Source of the DNA: Nephromyces sp. MM_2019
Taxonomy: Eukaryota; Apicomplexa; Aconoidasida; Nephromycida
Length of the DNA: 25,575 bases
NCBI GenBank assembly: GCA_015657535.1
Contig: JADHZB010001923.1
Span: 1 to 25,575 of the forward strand
Direction: 5' to 3'
Numbering within the stretch: position 1 is the first letter of the stretch; every line of letters begins with the position of its first letter. Positions 1 through 10,699 of the stretch are shown in pieces. The notes beneath the pieces were generated by a model. That model saw nothing but the letters and a program-made list of their open reading frames with translations, had not been told where the DNA came from and ran no database searches. The translations under genes and the position numbers were made by a program.

Positions 1-32
<32 letters not shown>

Positions 33-977
33 TGTATGTGCTATGCATATTTTTAATTGTATTTTGTTTAATTACTAAGCTAAACACACTTTTTATTTTT
101 AATACTATTTAAACAATTTTTATTTGATATATCTGAATTGTGTGTATAAATATTGTATATATGTATATGGTGTATATATATTGTATATATGTATATGGTG
201 TATACATAGATTGTGTTTATATATATTATGTATCTGTATATATACATATTATGTAAAACATTTATTAATAATATAATTTATTAGTGTGTTTGAATAGACA
301 CAATATATATTTAAAAAGTATTAATATAAATATCGTTTAATTATACATGTAATATGTATGTGGATATATATATATATATATATATAGTCCATATGTATAT
401 ATTTTTATTATATATAATTAATGTATATTTGTATAAATATTACTATATGTTTGTATATCATAAATTAATTTTTAAAATAAAAAAATTATAATCCATATTT
501 ATCCCAAGTTTAGTTTTACACATTTAGTTTGTTTTTAAAAATAATTAATTAACATTTTTTGATATAATTATATTTATATATAAAAATAGATATAGAATTT
601 TACACACACATAATCTTTATCAACACATAAACTATCACAAATTTACAACATTTAAAAATCAATTTTTACACACATGTATACATACAGTTTTATACATATA
701 TATCCAATTTTAAACACATTTACACCCAAATTTAAAAAATGCATATTGAATTTTTATATATACACACACATAGACTCAATTTATGGAACCCAATCTTTCA
801 CATACAAACCCACACACCAAAGTTTATATACACATATAGAGGCACACATGTTAATTATAAACATAAATACATACCTAATAATATACATATATAAAATTTT
901 CAAATATGCGATATATAAAAATTAGGTTTTTATACACATAATTTTATTACTCATTATATATATATATGTGTAATAAA
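1..977. other. AT-rich stretch without a recognisable gene
   Basis: Bases 1-28 are a TA run. Two adjacent near-identical 26-base units (about 151-202) contain GTATATGGTGTATA. A second TA run lies at 366-386. From about 600 onward the words TTTACACACA and ACACATA recur. Open frames here, such as the one at 674-925, are rich in I, Y, N, T and H and follow the repeats, so I do not call a gene. The region may hold 3' flanking sequence of the minus-strand gene that ends at 978. Confidence 0.6.
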
Positions 978-2012
978 TTATGTGTGTGTATTTGATAAAT
1001 TTGTGTGTCTTTCTATTTGTGTGTGTAAACTTTGTAAATCTTCAATTTTATGTAGTGGAAATCCAAATAAAATATGAAGTATATTTCCCAATTTCACTGA
1101 AATCTGAACAAATATTTTAAATTTTATAAACATGTTTGTTTGTGTGTATGTGTGTTTATGTGTAAGTGTGTATATATGTGTATGTATGTATATTTATGTG
1201 TATATATATGTGTGTATATATATGGGTGTGTAAAGTTAATTTATGTGGAATTATAAAACAATGGAATTTCTGTATATAAAAAAAAAAAGTATTCAGGCAT
1301 TTTTTGTGTATAGTTTGTGTGTGTTATATGTTAAACAATAACAAAAGTGATATAAATGTGTGTAATAATAAATGAATTATATAGAGAAATTTAACTAACA
1401 TTTTTAATTGTGTGTAAAACAATAAGTTTGCTATCAATAATTTTTTTCTGCCATTTTAATTCTTCAATTTTATATTTATATTTCAAACAATTTTTTATTT
1501 TTTTTACACACTCAAATAATTCTTCATCAATACTATCTGTGTGTGTATTGAACAGAATACGTATATTAAAAAGTTTCGTATATAAATACATCTAAATTGT
1601 CTATGTTTATGAAATATATGTATATTTATTAATGTGCTAAAATGTGTATAAAAGTTTATACAATATAATATATATAACTATATATGAAATCAATATCAAA
1701 ATATGTATAAATATATATATATATGTTTGTATAAATATGTCTATCGAAATATGCAAGGAAATGTGTATAAAAATATGTGTAAAAATATATATAAAACTAT
1801 ATATATATACATATGAAATATGTGTAAAATTGTATAACTTGTTAAAATGGTTTACCGTGTTTATAGCCCTCATTATAACTTTCTAAAATTTCATCAATTT
1901 TATTAATATCTTTGGTTGTTAATTCATCTAATTCGTACCTTAATTTGCACACATTTACAACATTTGGTGTAATGTGCCAATCATTTGATTTTACACACAC
2001 TTTTTCACACAT
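978..2012 (-). CDS. Three-exon gene for a small charged, coiled-coil-like protein of unknown function
   Basis: Reconstructed by hand. Exon 1 is 2012-1856, exon 2 is 1536-1400, exon 3 is 1103-978, giving 139 residues. Exon 1 starts at ATG (MCEKVCVKSNDW) and has an in-frame TAG ten codons upstream. It ends CACG|GTAAAC in phase 1. Exon 2 follows ACACACAG, ends AAT|GTTAGT in phase 0, and encodes a Lys/Glu-rich helical stretch (about residues 53-97, with ELKWQKK). Exon 3 follows TTTTGTTCAG and carries GNILHILFGFPLHKIEDLQ before TAA. All phases match across junctions. If the second donor is not used, exon 2 reads on to TAA at 1391 and gives a 100-residue protein instead. A GTAAGT donor near 2093 and a TTAG acceptor just before the ATG suggest a 5' UTR intron or further upstream exons. 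I recognise no family; the charge pattern and spacing suggest helices and perhaps a coiled coil. The high charge and low Phe/Ile content set it apart from the random translations around it. Confidence 0.6.
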
Positions 2013-2594
2013 TTGAATTATATAAAAATCAAGCTAATTTGTATTGAAATATTTATACACACATGTTTATATATTATAAATATACTTACTCAAATTAGTA
2101 CATTGTGCGAGTTTATATGAATATATATATGTATTTATTTTTTTTGGTGTCTGCGTACGTGTTTGTGTGTATTGATGTCTGTGTGTGTATATCTGTTTAT
2201 TGTGTGTATATGTGTTTGTGTGTATGTTATATGTAAATTTGAGTGCTTGTCTGTATGTCTGTGTGTATGTCTATGTGTGTGTATGTTTGTGTGAGTGTAT
2301 GTTTCTGTGTGTGCATGTCTGTGTGTGTATGTCTATCTGTGTGTATTAATTACAGGCAGTATTTATTAAAGGTATGAGTATAAAGTGAGCTATGAAATAT
2401 AATAAAAATAATTATAAATAAAAAGAATTTGTTTTTATTGTCTTTTGTATATATAAAAATGTTTTGAAATTAATATCAATTTCTTAGTCCAATCAAATAA
2501 CGATTCAATGTGTGGACGTGATTACGTGATAGGTGTAAGCCTATTCGTGGGTAGAGATGTGCTTGTTTGATGTTTGTGTGTATGTTTGACACTT
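2013..2594. other. TG-rich flank with an unresolved coding-like piece
   Basis: Bases 2150-2345 are an imperfect TGTGTGTATGTCTG-type repeat. After it, two short plus-strand segments (2356-2371 and 2488-2570) have acceptor sites before them (ATTACAG and TTTCTTAG), join in phase 1 and would read QSNNDSMCGRDYVIGVSL up to TGA at 2570. The opposite strand is also open over the second piece, so strand and reality are undecided. A 5-bp stem with a 6-base loop lies at 2529-2544. Confidence 0.2.
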
Positions 2595-3110
2595 ATGTCT
2601 GCATATGCTACACTTATACTTGTTGTATTTTTGTCAAAATTCTTTTCAATGGTAAACTTTTGTTTTATAGCTTATAAACACTTCAATTGGACTACATATT
2701 TTTAATGTCAAGAATTGTCGTATTTATACTTTTATGAATGGAAATAATTAAAAAACATTCTATTATTCCACACTCAAATGCGTATATATATATATTTATA
2801 TACTTACGAATTTGGGATAATTTTAGAATATATATCCAAAATTTCTAAACAAATTAAGTTTCGTATAGCTATAATACTGGGAATGTAATTAATATAAATT
2901 GTTCAAAATAAATTTTATATTTATCCAAAATAATCATCCTTTTTTTGTAAATTTAGTTTGTATATACACAACAACTAATAAAACTTAACTCAATCCTTTA
3001 TTTATGTGAGTGTGTGTATGTGAGGGAGGGATATCAGTGTTATGTTTCGATGGAATGATTTAATTAGTTACATTTGTATTTTTAAAGTGTATATTGTAAA
3101 TTCTATATAT
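2595..3110 (+). other. Weak candidate gene with four tiny exons and a hydrophobic N-terminus
   Basis: Four phase-0 segments can be chained: 2595-2651 (starts ATG, signal-peptide-like MSAYATLILVVFLSKFF), 2671-2706, 2827-2862, and 2957-3005, the last ending at a GTGAGT donor. The first intron would be only 19 bases (2652-2670). The downstream end is not resolved; acceptors near 3033 and 3088 both lead quickly to stops. The translation is rich in L, I, F and N, which random AT-rich DNA also gives, so this is recorded only as a possibility. If real it would converge on the GRP94 gene from the left. Confidence 0.15.
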
Positions 3111-3468
3111 TTTTTGAGATGATCTGTATCTGAGTAGTTAAATTAATTTTTTCTGTATGTGTCTGTGTCGATATAATGAGTATATTTAAATAAATATTAT
3201 GATTTGTTTATATATTGTGTATAGTGCTTTTTGTGTATAAAGTTCAAATCATTAGTCTCAAGGATTGAAATTTTCAGCAATAATAAAAGCCTTCTATAAT
3301 TAGTGAAATTTGAAGCAATTGGTACTAATAAAAATGTTTATACCTTTGATAGAGTAAACGTTTATATCCCTATAATTATTTTAAAAAAGGGTACTTATTT
3401 ACATAAAATTATACATACCCATAGTTATTATATATACATGTATATATAATAATTTATATTATATCAAT

Positions 3469-6143
3469 TTACAATTCATCTTTTGGAAATGATGCTTGTG
3501 AATTCATCTTGATATTAATTTTTTCAAGATTTTCTGCAAATTCATCAGAAACAGGTAAACCTGTATCTGGATCAACAGACGAGAATTTATCAGGCATTTC
3601 AACATCTTCACCTGAATCTTCCATGATATCTTGTGTCATGTCTGAGTCATAATCATTAGCTTCATCATAATTTCCTTCTTCATTTTCAGTAGATGTATCC
3701 GTTTCATCTTCTGTAGTCTCATCTGAAACTTCGCTTACATCTACTTTTTTAATAGTTGCATTTTCATCAACTCCGGATACTTTTGATAAGAGTGAATAAA
3801 TTTGTTTAGTAAGCATCTGTGTATCATCTACATCAAATCCAGATGAAATCAAGGCTGCTTCATATAATGTTTTGGCCATATTAGTCATCTCATTATCGTT
3901 CTCAGCGTCCTCTGAGTTTTTAACCCTTTCTAATAGATTTACCATAACAGGGTGATTTGGATTAATTTGGAAAACCTTCATACCCTTAAGCATCTCTAGG
4001 AAATTTTTATCTGCAAATGTTTGTACTTTAAATGATTTTTCCATTGTTGCAGAATAGCCATATGCTGATGAAACAACTGCACAAGGGTCTTGGACTAATG
4101 ATTTTGATATCTCAACTTTTTGTACCTTTCCTTTTAATGCATTTGTGAACCATTTTGTTAGAGGTTTATAAACCTTCTTAACTTTCTTAAAGTATTCCTT
4201 ATCTTCTTCGTCTTGAGGAAATTCAACATCCTCCTTTTGGATAGATACGAATTTCTTATCTGTGATTGTTATAAAAATAAAGGAATGTATTTGAAAGTTT
4301 GTGTAGAGTATTTTATTGTATTGTCTAGCAATTTTGGGAGGATTTAAAGCGTTTATAATCTTAAAATTATAAAATATAAATAAAACTTAAATAAGTAGTA
4401 TATACCTTTATAAGATGTTAATTTCTGGGCACATGCCTCAGCCATAGTATCGGTCATATAGAGGACTTCCATATCCTTCTCATTAAATACTTGCATTAAT
4501 GGATTCTGTTCTAAAGCTTTAATACTCTCACCAGAAGCATAGTATATAACTGTTTGTTTTTCTCCCATATTATCAATATATGCATTAAGGTTTGTCATTT
4601 TTTTTTGGTGCTTGTTAGAGTAAAATTGGAGTATAGGTGCTATCTTTGAACTTGCAGACTGGTCTTCGTAACAACCCAAATTCATCAATGTACCAAACTT
4701 GGCCCAAAATTTCTCAAATTTGCTTTCCTTATTCATTTCTTCAACCTTTTTATCTTTGCTTTCACCATCTTCCATTGAGTCTATTTCTTTTTGCATTTCT
4801 TCTCTGCTTGTATCACTCTGTTTACTAAGATCTTTAATTAGTTCCATGACTTTACGGGTCATTTTTTTAGAAATGGCCTTCAATACTTTTTGTTCTTGTA
4901 ATTGTTCTCGGGCAACATTGAGAGGGATGTCATCAGAGTCAACAACACCTTTAACAAATGACAAATATTTGGGTAAGAATTCATCAAATGAATCAGCTAC
5001 GAGTACTCTTCTGGCGTATAGTTTGACATTTGTTTGTTTTGCCAAATACCCTTCATACATGTCAAGAGGAGCACCATCAGGTATGTAAAGGATTGCCTTA
5101 AAATCAATTTCTCCTTCAGCAGAGAAGTGGACCCATGAAAGTGGTTTCGAGCCATCCTTGACTAAAGTTTCATAGAATGCTATATACTCTTCATCGGTAA
5201 CATCTTCCTTAGGTCGGAGCCATATAGGTTTCTGTACATTAACATGTTCCCAATCATAAACAGTTTTAGATGATTTCTTAGGTTCAGCAGATGTGTCAGG
5301 TTCATCTTCTTTTACGCCTTCTGTTTCTTCATCAGTGGTGGTTTCTGCATCAGGGCCCAAGTCTGAAGGTGCTGCATCGGGGTCGGATTCTGTTGATTCT
5401 TGTTCTACTTCTACAGTTTTTTGTTTCCAAGCGTATATTGGGAAAGGCATAAACTGGCTAAATTTTTGGATTAAGTTGACCAAGGAAGCTTCTTCAAGGA
5501 ATTCCGTTGCATCTTTCTTGACGTGAAGGACAATCTTTGTACCTCTACCTAAAGTATTACCTTCAGGATCTTTTTGGATAGTAAATTTTGCATCTGCACT
5601 GCTTTCCCAAATATATTGGTCATCATTCTCATTCTTACTGTAAACAGTAACTTTGTCTGCTACTAAGAAGGCGGAATAAAACCCAACACCAAATTGACCA
5701 ATCAAGTTGATGTCACCTGCCTCCGCAACTGATTCAAGAAAGTTGGTGGTACCAGACTTAGCAACAGTACCCAAGTTGTTAATCAGCTCAGTTTTGGTCA
5801 TACCGACACCAGTATCTTTAATGGTGATCGTTTGTGCTTCTTTGTCTGCGGAGACATGGATATGAAAGTTCGGTTCAACTTCAAGCATATCCACATTGGC
5901 AATGCTTTGAAAACGAGCCTTTTCAAGTGCATCAATAGAGTTTGATACAAGCTCACGCATGAATCGATCTTTCTGAGTATATAAATAATTAATGATGATA
6001 TCCATTAGACGTGTCACCTCAGCCTTGTATTCATAACTCTCAACTTGCTGGGATTCGGTCTCATCTGCCCTAGTGTGTAAAAGGGGTGAAAAGAAGAGAA
6101 GTAATGCGAATAAGGTCAAGAGGTATAGATTCCTCTTTGCCAT
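3469..6143 (-). CDS. Endoplasmic reticulum HSP90 chaperone (GRP94/endoplasmin)
   Basis: ATP-dependent chaperone of the ER lumen that folds secreted and membrane proteins. Exon 1 is 6143-4406 and exon 2 is 4259-3469, joined in phase 1 across a 146-base intron (AAAG|GTATAT ... ATCACAG|AT), giving 842 residues. The start is the ATG at 6143; the frame is open three codons further to a TTG. Residues 1-26 form a signal peptide with a Leu/Phe core. The N-terminal ATPase domain has the catalytic Glu64 and Asn68 (FMRELVSNSIDALEK), DTGVGMT (110-116), GTVAKSGT and GQFGVGFYSAFL (149-160). An acidic linker spans about 247-294. The middle domain starts at KPIW (305-308) and carries Arg412 in NVAREQLQ, the residue that contacts the ATP gamma-phosphate in this family; the usual NVSRE here reads NVARE. 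The C-terminal dimer domain is followed by an acidic tail (about 755-804) and the ER retrieval signal KDEL (839-842). Length and domain order are typical. The start lies only 131 bases from a divergent candidate gene. Confidence 0.97.
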
Positions 6144-6273
6144 CTTAGTCAAATAAAGGAGTAAAAAACTTTATTAGAAAAAGTTTTATGATAAAAAAAT
6201 AATCAGATTCAAATCTATTTAAAATGTTGATTAATATTCTGTTGATATATAATTTATAGTAATTTTCGGAGTT
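6144..6273. promoter_or_regulatory. Putative short divergent promoter region
   Basis: This AT-rich stretch separates the GRP94 start from the first candidate exon of the plus-strand gene. It has poly-A/T runs (for example 6160-6200) and no TG/CA array, unlike most non-coding DNA here. If both gene models are right it must hold promoters or 5' UTRs for both strands. No specific factor site is recognised. Confidence 0.3.
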
Positions 6274-7172
6274 ATGTTTTGTAAAAAGTAAATTTAAATA
6301 AAATAAGAAATTGAAAAAATAAAAGTGTAAAGTGAGAAGGTATATCTTGCTTTAGTGTAGATACATCAAAACCAATAAAAAGACGTATAACATCAAAATA
6401 TAAGGTTGATGAGATAAATAGTGGTAAACTTAATCAGGACGAGTGATCACAGACGTTGAGACATTTAAATTATTTTGTAATTAATAATATGTATATGATG
6501 ATTTAGCTTTTTAAAATGCTATAGGACACGTCATGTTAAGATATTTATATGATGGAATTATGCTGAATTATCTTAAATTAAATGGAATAAACGAGGGGTA
6601 ATTTTGTGTATATATTGGCTTAGGAAATCTATTTAGCTATGTAGGGCTAGAAATGTGTTTAAATGTATGTATATGTATACATATTTGCGCATCTAGTTGT
6701 GTGTTAAAGCATCTCTCTAATTAAAAAAAAAGTCTTAAGTGGTAACCAATAATGGTCTGTAATCGAGTTGAGGAATAAATAAGATTACATTTAAACGGTG
6801 TGTGTTATATTATTTTAGGGTGATATGTATGATATAAATAATGTTAATAATTAGGTACTTAAATAAAGAGTTACAAATCAATTGATCAACGTAAAGCATT
6901 ATCTATATTCTCTACTTCAGTAGGAATATTACTAAACTCAATAAAAGGTTGTTTAAAATTTTGTATTATTAGATCCAAATTACACATTATTGATATATAC
7001 AATTTATATACATTGTGTGTTTGTTTTTAGTCTATATGTCTGGTTGTATCTAATGTGTGTACACTATTATCACTATAACCATTAATTGATGTATATTTAG
7101 TTAAAGTCTAAAATATATAACTATGGTAAGCTTATGTGTTATGTCTTGATAGCAACAAACAAGTTATATTAA
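6274..7172 (+). CDS. Candidate gene of many tiny exons; possible LisH-like protein
   Basis: Not visible as a long ORF. Best-supported exons: 6274-6287 (ATGTTTTGTAAAAA, donor GTAAAT), 6356-6423 (acceptor TTGCTTTAG, donor G|GTAAAC), 6525-6597 (acceptor CTATAG, donor GG|GTAATT, the same donor as carrier exon 2) and 6637-6664 (donor GTATGT). Their phases agree and the product reads SKPIKRRITSKYKVDEINSG, then HVMLRYLYDGIMLNYLKLNG. A further open segment at 6869-6947 (SYKSIDQRKALSIF...) can follow in phase 0 but needs an AAG acceptor. Later pieces at 7031-7054, 7101-7125 (donor GTAAGC) and 7153-7172 (ends TAA) also join in phase with one another, but the link to 6947 is unresolved. The segment around NYLKLNGINEGYVGLE resembles a LisH motif and IDQRK...LLNSI vaguely recalls a CTLH domain, as in GID8/TWA1 proteins; this is inference from memory. 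Exons 2 and 3 are the convincing part. Confidence 0.42.
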
Positions 7173-8400
7173 TCTATTTTAATATATCTCCTATACATTA
7201 ATTGTATAGTGTAGAGATATTTTGTCTGTAGTTTTGTTATGTGTAAAAGTGATGTTTTGGTTGGTGAAAAGTATGTTTATATGTATAAGTAGATGTAAAT
7301 ATGTGTGTAAATGTGAATTATGTGTTTAAGTTCGAGTGCTCGTAGATGTGATTATATGTATTTATATCTAAATTATATTTTACAAATTTAATGTGAATGT
7401 ATCTAATGATTTGTGTAAATGCAAGTTTCTTTGGATATAACCTTGTGTGGAATTAAATATATATATATATGTATATATAAAATACAGACATTTCAAGCCC
7501 ATAAAATTTGCTTTTTAGGAGATTTACTTGTCCTATTAAATAGGAAATAATATAATGTTTAATATCATTTGTGTTATGTATAATCATAATTTAAATATTG
7601 AAAATATTGTTGAAAAAAATTACGTTATAAATTGTTTATTTTATAAATTTAATATACACATTTTCATTAATTGAAATTTTGTTGTACAAAATTTATTATA
7701 TTAATTTACTCAATACTTTTTTTATTACTTTTAAAGTAATGCTTTAGTTCCATGTAATTTAATATAAACTTCACCCAGATATATACTAGTATAATTTATT
7801 AATACTATCAAATACGTAATAATATTTACACACATTAATAATTACTAAGTATCGATCTATGTAAGTTGTGCATACATATGCATAGTTATATGTATTACAT
7901 ACACACCCAATAATATAGGTGTAAGTATACCTTGTGAAATATTAAGATTAATGTTAACTAAAATATGTGTAAACTGTGTTTAATCAATTTATGTGTATGC
8001 TATAGGTAAAGTGTCTGTGGATAATATGTGTAAAAATGTGAGTAAAGAAAAGTATGTTCAAAAATATTGATTATAATATTTGTAAATTGTAGGTATGTAT
8101 GATGTGTATGTAAATGGTGAGTAAAAAAATGTGTAAATTATGTGTTAAGACAATGTGTAATTGTGCGTTAAATATTTTATATGGACAGCTTATTTTAAAG
8201 CAATTGTTTTGTCTGTGTAACTATTTTAACAAACACACCAAGCATAAATCACTAATGAAATGTTATGTCCAAATATGTGTGTGAAACGAGTGAATGAATA
8301 AGTATTTAAAGGATGTTTTATAGTTGTTTTATGTAAGATTTTTAGACCTTGTAGTTAATATGAATGTGTAAGGTTTTAGTGTTTAAGATGTATGTTGTAC
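7173..8400. other. AT-rich stretch with two coding-like scraps
   Basis: Mostly AT-rich with scattered TGTGTAAA. Two pieces stand out. On the minus strand, 7753-7710 (ATG, MELKHYFKSNKKSI, donor GA|GTAAAT) joins in phase to 7532-7493 (acceptor TTTAATAG, TSKSPKKQILWA, TGA), giving 27 residues; the plus strand is also open over 7492-7553 (acceptor ATACAG, TFQAHKICFLGDLLVLLNRK, TAA), so orientation is undecided. On the plus strand, 8153-8284 is an ATG-to-TGA frame of 43 residues (MCNCALNILYGQLILKQLF...) with a GGACAG acceptor-like site inside. None is firm. Confidence 0.2.
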
Positions 8401-8407
8401 ACAGGAG

Positions 8408-8640
8408 TGTGTGTGTTCGTGTATATGGTGTGTTCGTGTGTATGTGTGTTCGTGTGTGTGGTGTGTTCGTGTGTGTGGTGTGTTCGTGTGTATGGTGTGT
8501 TCGTGTGTATGGTATGTTCGTGTGTATGGTGTGTTCGTGTGTATGGTGTGTTCGTGTGTATGGTGTGTTCGTGTGTATGGTTTGTTCGTGTGTATGGTGT
8601 GTTAGTGTGTATAGTGTGTTCGTGTGTATAGTGTGTTTGT
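8408..8640. repeat. 18-bp minisatellite, about 13 copies
   Basis: Unit GTGTGTTCGTGTGTATGG, nearly perfect in the middle and decaying at both ends (GTGTGTGG variants on the left, TTAG and ATAG variants on the right). Because 18 is a multiple of three, all three plus-strand frames stay open and produce long Cys/Val-rich pseudo-ORFs. I see no gene signal in them. Confidence 0.95.
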
Positions 8641-8698
8641 TTGTGTAAATACTTTTGGTTGAGTGTATTTTTCTTTGTAAATATGAATTCTTGTGTGC

Positions 8699-8700
<2 letters not shown>

Positions 8701-8732
<32 letters not shown>
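8701..8732. repeat. (TA)n microsatellite
   Basis: An uninterrupted TA run directly after the 18-bp array. Similar runs occur across the window, for example at 11337-11355, 13373-13405, 14096-14120, 15061-15085, 21379-21406, 22924-22947 and 25377-25402. Confidence 0.95.
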
Positions 8733-8735
<3 letters not shown>

Positions 8736-8949
8736 TATGTGTCTGTATCTAAGTATGTTTGCTGTGTAAATGTCGGTGTGTGTGTGCGCGTAAGTGTGCG
8801 TCTCCTTGCTTCTGCTTTTGCTTAAAGTATGAATGTGTACTGATCAATAAGTATGTGAATATATATAGGTGCAATTTTATAATTACATGTGTGTTTAGAT
8901 GTATACTAGGTGTGTATATATACCTGTTGGCGCATGTTTGTTTGTGTAA

Positions 8950-9188
8950 GTGTGCTTACGTATAGACATACGCGTATATGTGTGCAATTGTGTGTGTATG
9001 AGTGCGTTTGCGTAGGTTGCTATGTGTAATAATGCTTAGTAATATCTACATGTGTGTGTGTCTTGTTTGTTTAGGTGTGCTTACATATAGACATACGCGT
9101 ATATGTGTGCAATTGCGTGTGTATGAGTGCGTTTGCGTAGGTTGCTATGTGTAACAATGCTTAGTAATATCTACATGTGTGTGTGTCT
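8950..9188. repeat. Direct duplication of a roughly 114-base segment, period 125
   Basis: Copy 1 (8950-9063) and copy 2 (9075-9188) share GTGTGCTTAC, ATAGACATACGCGTATATG, GAGTGCGTTTGCGTAGG and CTTAGTAATATCTACATG in the same order with only a few substitutions. Unlike the simple arrays this is a more complex, GC-richer unit. No frame is convincingly coding. Confidence 0.9.
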
Positions 9189-9310
9189 TTGTGCAAGTCA
9201 TTTGGTGTGTGCAACAGTATTAGTTGTGTACATATAAAAATATATATAGTTATATATATATTTACATATGACTGTGTGTTTGTATGTGTCTACATATGCG
9301 CTTATTTATG

Positions 9311-9468
9311 TGTTCCTATGTGTGTGTTTTATTTGTGTTTTGTATACTTGTGTTCCTATGTTTGTGTTTTATTTGTGTTTGTATACATGTGTTCCTATGT
9401 GTGTGTTTTATTTGTGTTTTGTATACATGTGTTCCTATGTGTGTGTTTTATTTGTGTTTGTATACATG
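9311..9468. repeat. 39/40-bp tandem repeat, four copies
   Basis: Units begin TGTTCCTATG at 9311, 9351, 9390 and 9430. Periods are 40, 39 and 40, the difference being one T in the run before GTATAC. The alternating unit length shifts the reading frame between copies, which argues against coding. Confidence 0.93.
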
Positions 9469-9587
9469 TTTTATGCGTGGGTTTTTGTTTGTTTGTGTTT
9501 TATTCATCTGTGTGTTTATATATTTCAATGTGTGTGTGAATTTACTCACTTGGGTGTCTTTAAATATTTTAATGTGTGTATGTTTGA

Positions 9588-9746
9588 TTAGCTGTTTGTG
9601 GATGTATGTAAAATTATGACAAATAAAAACAAATGTGTGTTTGTGTGTAATAAAGGTGCAAAAACTTTTTGCTTTTTAAATCTAATATCATCTACAATTC
9701 CATTCTCACGCTTTTGTAAAATTTTTATATACTTTTGTGAATATGT
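9588..9746 (-). other. Coding-like open segment on the minus strand
   Basis: A 52-codon open stretch with a charged, non-repeat translation in its first half (QKYIKILQKRENGIVDDIRF, then KKQKVFAPLL), decaying into repeat-derived His/Thr and Leu residues before TAA at 9588. There is no ATG in frame and the only upstream acceptor-like sites are AAAG, so no gene model could be closed. The plus strand is also open for 49 codons but reads as a Phe/Cys-rich antisense-like product. It could be one exon of a minus-strand gene whose other exons I could not place. Confidence 0.25.
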
Positions 9747-10003
9747 TTATGTAACTCAAAAATAGCGTATAATATCAAGATTGTAATCTATTTGTGTGTG
9801 AAAACACTTTTATATTTATGTGTAAAACATCTAAATAAGCTTGCGTGTATAATATATTATAACATATAACACAAATACATATCTTCTTACTTTCCACCCA
9901 TCACATCAATCAACCTCTTCACTCATAAACTAGCATGCCTTGTTAAAATTACATAAGTAATAAATTTCCATTAATCTTACCAGGATATATATATATATAT
10001 ACA

Positions 10004-10640
10004 TACACACACACACATTCAACACCCTACATAAGCTTACACACATATGTGAGACTTTACACACAGTCTCACTACTCACATATTACTCACTCACATTACA
10101 CACATACACGCACATTACAATCTCATATCACACACACACACAGACAGTCACTACCCAAATACACACTTATTGTCATTTTCACACACTCACTTCTCACCGA
10201 CACACACACTCATGACTTATTACCATTACATACAGCCATTCATTACACACACCCACGCATTACACACACACATTCATTACACACACACATTCATTACACA
10301 CCCACTCATTACACACACACATTCATTACACACACATTTATTACACACACACACTCATTAAACACACACACTCATTAAACACACACATTCATTAAACACA
10401 CACTCATTACACACGCATACACATTACACAAACACACACATTACACAAACACACACACTCATTAAACACACACTCATTACACATGCATACACATTACACA
10501 AACACACACATTACACACACACACAATCATTATACACACATTACACCCACTACACTTATCTACTCATTACAAGCACACCTTACATCACCACTTCACACCA
10601 TTATACATAATCAAACACACACAAAATAGTCACACACAAA
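10004..10640. repeat. CA-rich tandem array (ACACACATTCATTAC type)
   Basis: About 640 bases of imperfect CA-rich units, most often ACACACACATTCATTA, plus a roughly 80-base higher-order duplication around 10393-10520 (CATTACACAAACACACACA units). The plus strand has almost no G. Open frames here read THTHTHYT and are not genes. Confidence 0.93.
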
Positions 10641-10699
10641 TATACCTAATAACACATGCAATCCTATGCGTATTTATAACTCAAACATAATTTTGTACA

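Noticed and set aside
2529..2544. Hairpin ATAGG/CCTAT as a possible tRNA or snoRNA arm
   Set aside because: No cloverleaf, B box or C/D box context was found around it; the stem is only five pairs.
4637..5526. Plus-strand ORFs opposite GRP94, including a Ser/Val-rich 77-codon one
   Set aside because: Antisense shadows of a strongly conserved chaperone exon; the Ser-rich one mirrors the acidic linker codons.
6144..6152. GRP94 start at TTG three codons upstream
   Set aside because: The ATG at 6143 gives a normal signal peptide and needs no alternative initiation.
8364..8648. Three overlapping Cys/Val-rich plus-strand ORFs of 64-94 codons
   Set aside because: They are translations of an 18-bp repeat; a period divisible by three keeps all frames open.
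9700..9725. 17-base identity (CGCTTTTGTAAAATTTT) with about 21491-21507
   Set aside because: Flanks do not match, and one such match between AT-rich segments of this size can be chance.
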